Shown piece after piece: positions 62,361-64,000 of a stretch of 64,000 nucleotides of DNA. The DNA comes from DASRQK01 sp040392005 (GTDB taxonomy: Bacteria > Bacteroidota > Bacteroidia > Sphingobacteriales > Sphingobacteriaceae): positions 6,137 through 70,136 of the forward strand of contig JBEBWT010000008.1 in assembly GCA_040392005.1 (NCBI GenBank), written 5' to 3'. The position numbers and the translations under genes are program-made. Within the stretch, counting starts at the first letter, position 1. Each line of letters opens with the position of its first letter. The notes below the pieces were generated by a model, which saw nothing but the letters and a program-made list of their open reading frames with translations, was not told the origin of the DNA and did not search any database.

Positions 62361-62927
62361 TTAGAATTTTACACTATTAAACAGCTTGCTGAAATTGGTC
62401 GGGTCAATGCCCAAATAAGATGCGATGTATTTGTGAGGGACAAGTTGGAGCAAGTGCGGACTGCGTTGGCAGAATGTTTTGTATCGTTCTTCAATGGTCA
62501 TACTGTGCCTTTCGAGGTGCCGGTTGATCATCCCTGCCAGAACGGCTTCTGTCATTCGTCTGAAAAGTCGCTCAATTTGCTGTGATTGGTTAAAAAGTTT
62601 TTGCAGTTCATCAAAAGTGATGCAGTCCAATTTACTGTCTGTAAGGCAAGTCAGAAAGTATTTTGAAGGGATTTGAAACTGAAAAGATTCGGGAATTGCA
62701 CACAGGTTCGGTGGATATGTAAATGCAATAACGTGTGTTTTACTGTCAGTGTCAAAGAAAGACATTTGAACACCGCTTTTTACAAAATAAAGTTCCCGTT
62801 GGATTTGTCCCGGAATGGTTATAAAGTCCCCTTTTTTAAAAGTCTTTGTTTTCAGGTTTTGGGTCAATAGATCATAGTCAGCCGTCCCGATGCCGTGAAA
62901 AAGTTTGAAGTATGCGTGTCGTTCCAT
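62361..62927 (-). CDS. Crp/Fnr-type transcription regulator
   Basis: 188 residues from ATG 62927 (MERHAYFKLFHGIG); the frame extends 132 bases earlier but that part is non-conserved. A cyclic-nucleotide-like beta-roll (FKKGDFITIPGQIQRELYFVKSG) and a C-terminal helix-turn-helix (LLQLVPHKYIASYLGIDPTNFSKLF). Bacteroidota-specific subgroup. Probably controls itself and the hydrolase behind it. AT-rich. Confidence 0.88.
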   Translation of the reverse strand: MERHAYFKLFHGIGTADYDLLTQNLKTKTFKKGDFITIPGQIQRELYFVKSGVQMSFFDTDSKTHVIAFTYPPNLCAIPESFQFQIPSKYFLTCLTDSKLDCITFDELQKLFNQSQQIERLFRRMTEAVLAGMINRHLERHSMTIEERYKTFCQRSPHLLQLVPHKYIASYLGIDPTNFSKLFNSVKF

Positions 62928-62985
62928 AAAATCACAGCTAACGGTTACGGTCTTGGTGATCGTGGCAGTATAAACCGAACGAAAA

Positions 62986-63093
62986 GTGCAATTTGCACGC
63001 ACCGTAGCCGACGTATTTTCACAGGACCAATTTACATTTTCTGCGCGAATGTGAAACACATGCGGCGGTAAAAAATACCAAAAAATTGGTATT
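62986..63093. promoter_or_regulatory. two palindromes in the Crp-lipoprotein intergenic region
   Basis: GTGCAA-T-TTGCAC (62986-62998) and AATACCAA-AAAA-TTGGTATT (63074-63081, 63086-63093) lie between the divergent Crp-type gene and the lipoprotein gene. Both are perfect. Either may be the regulator's operator. Confidence 0.4.
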
Positions 63094-63151
63094 GCTGGTC
63101 AGGCAGGGTCTTTGTAGTTTTGAGGATTACCGAAACTCAAAATAAGAGAAT

Positions 63152-63832
63152 ATGAAAAACCAATTGCTTTTGATAATGGTGGTCTCGGTTTTTTTTGCAT
63201 GTGGCAAGAAAAAAGACTGCTGCGGAGCTGAAGAGTTGGTCAATACAGGAAAGTATGTAGGCGTGATGGTCGGTTCATCCGGCTATTATGAGTTGGATTT
63301 TGTACCGGGCAATCCCAAAGCTATCGTGCATTTTGATGGAGAGGTGTACACATTGCCCTGCCACATCACGATAGAACCCGCAACAGACTACCATGACATC
63401 CTGTTTGGAGATGCCTCCTCGGTGCATCTGCGGTTTAGTATCGATATGGACGGAAAAAAACCGGTGATTTCTTTTTTTATTCCCGGACATTCGATACAGG
63501 CCACGATCGACAAGACCAATGATAAAAACCGCATTGAATTATATGAGGGTACGAGCTATGCGACTACTGGTGCCGATGGTGAGTTCTTTATAAATTATAT
63601 CTATAATCTGAGGCTCAATTATGAAGATAATACATTCACCATTCTGAGTAAGGTGACAGCTTCAAACACCAATCCGGTGGGCGAAACAGAGGAGATAAAG
63701 GGTACATTCACCAAATCCGGGAATACCATTGCCTTCCGGTTCAATGGTGGTTCGGTCTCCGGCAATATAGTCGGTAACCAGATCAAACATCAGGAACCAG
63801 GCTTCAGTTTTGATTTTGTAAAGGTATTTTAG
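63152..63832 (+). CDS. lipoprotein of unknown function
   Basis: 226 residues. Signal peptide with Cys17 as lipid anchor (VFFAC), then beta-rich sequence (VNTGKYVGVMVGSSGYYELDFVPG and a terminal FSFDFVKVF). No family recognised. Followed by 120 bases and a terminator facing the other way. Confidence 0.75.
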   Translation: MKNQLLLIMVVSVFFACGKKKDCCGAEELVNTGKYVGVMVGSSGYYELDFVPGNPKAIVHFDGEVYTLPCHITIEPATDYHDILFGDASSVHLRFSIDMDGKKPVISFFIPGHSIQATIDKTNDKNRIELYEGTSYATTGADGEFFINYIYNLRLNYEDNTFTILSKVTASNTNPVGETEEIKGTFTKSGNTIAFRFNGGSVSGNIVGNQIKHQEPGFSFDFVKVF

Positions 63833-63921
63833 GAAACCGCAGCTTTAGCGAAGGGAGAGTTCATGTCATATTGCTGAAAGTACCGGTCTTTCGGTGGAAG
63901 AGATTGAGAAACTGAAATAAA

Positions 63922-63944
63922 AAAGGCGCCCTCCCGGCGCCTTT
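63922..63944 (-). terminator. terminator of the gene entering from the right
   Basis: Perfect 9-bp stem AAAGGCGCC / GGCGCCTTT (63922-63930, 63936-63944) with a 5-base loop. On the minus strand it is followed by a run of T; on the plus strand it is not. So it ends the minus-strand gene whose stop is at 63953. Confidence 0.75.
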
Positions 63945-63952
63945 AATGTGGT

Positions 63953-64000
63953 TTATAATTGGTTAGTTGGTTTCTTGTCCAGTTTTGGGACTTGCCGGTC
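63953..64000 (-). CDS. 3' end of a minus-strand gene, cut by the window edge
   Basis: The minus strand reads 15 residues (DRQVPKLDKKPTNQL) and a TAA at 63955-63953, 9 bases before the terminator. Too short to identify. The frame is accepted because the terminator fits it. Confidence 0.5.
   Translation of the reverse strand, partial: DRQVPKLDKKPTNQL

Noticed and set aside
1..64000. tRNA, rRNA, CRISPR arrays, insertion sequences or prophage
   Set aside because: I saw no T-loop-type motif, repeat-spacer array, transposase motif or phage structural gene in this reading by eye.

Overview
The window is chromosomal DNA of a Bacteroidota bacterium, probably Saprospiria- or Chitinophagia-like; I cannot fix the genus. 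The evidence is: -7 boxes of the TAnnTTTG type in front of many genes, a PorT-like type IX secretion protein next to ubiE/menG, a short HC1-type histone-like protein, a Bacteroidota-style succinate dehydrogenase/fumarate reductase (one five-helix cytochrome b, SdhA, SdhB), FtsZ ending in the FLHDNVD-type tail, and many small outer-membrane barrels. Most genes look moderately GC-rich. The stretches around 1.0-2.4 kb, 41.5-42.6 kb and 61.1-63.0 kb are visibly more AT-rich and look like accessory DNA.

Layout. 0-2.4 kb: a truncated AAA_14/DUF4143 ATPase, an orphan antitoxin-like protein and a PorT-like barrel. 2.4-12.3 kb: housekeeping (MenG, DUF423, PriA, Pcm, a membrane MutS-like ATPase, LutB, AspS). 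12.4-28.4 kb: a complete, collinear division and cell wall (dcw) cluster, mraZ-rsmH-ftsL-ftsI-murE-mraY-murD-ftsW-murG/murC-ftsQ-ftsA-ftsZ. murG and murC form one uninterrupted reading frame. The mraZ promoter carries a 10-bp-period TGGGN array (MraZ boxes), and the ftsA-ftsZ gap carries four DnaA-box-like 9-mers in 61 bp. 28.5-38 kb: histone-like protein, sugar isomerase, orphan response regulator, MscL, rpmH-rnpA-yidD-tsaB, an OmpH-like lipoprotein, gyrB, rpsT, an RNA methyltransferase and sucD. 38-46.5 kb: outer-membrane barrels, a flavin monooxygenase, a DUF1778/GNAT toxin-antitoxin pair, MsrA, an Abi_2 (AbiD/F) gene broken by one in-frame TGA, serine dehydratase and a GH10-like lipo/glycan hydrolase. 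46.7-50.2 kb: the succinate dehydrogenase operon. 50.3-61.1 kb: a barrel protein, a very large orphan NtrY-like histidine kinase, a coiled-coil membrane protein, gmd and rmlA, a lipocalin-like lipoprotein, and a flippase-like/SIMPL/PlsC run. 61.1-64 kb: an alpha/beta hydrolase with a Crp-type regulator, a lipoprotein, and the 3' tip of a further gene.

How it works together. The dcw cluster makes lipid II (MurC, MurD, MurE, MraY, MurG; MurA, MurB, MurF and Ddl are not here) and assembles the divisome (FtsL, FtsI, FtsW, FtsQ, FtsA, FtsZ). Its two control points, the mraZ promoter and the ftsZ promoter, both carry DnaA-box-like sequence, so a link between replication initiation and division is a testable idea. 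No tRNA, rRNA, CRISPR array or intact insertion sequence was seen. No intergenic stretch exceeds about 300 bases.
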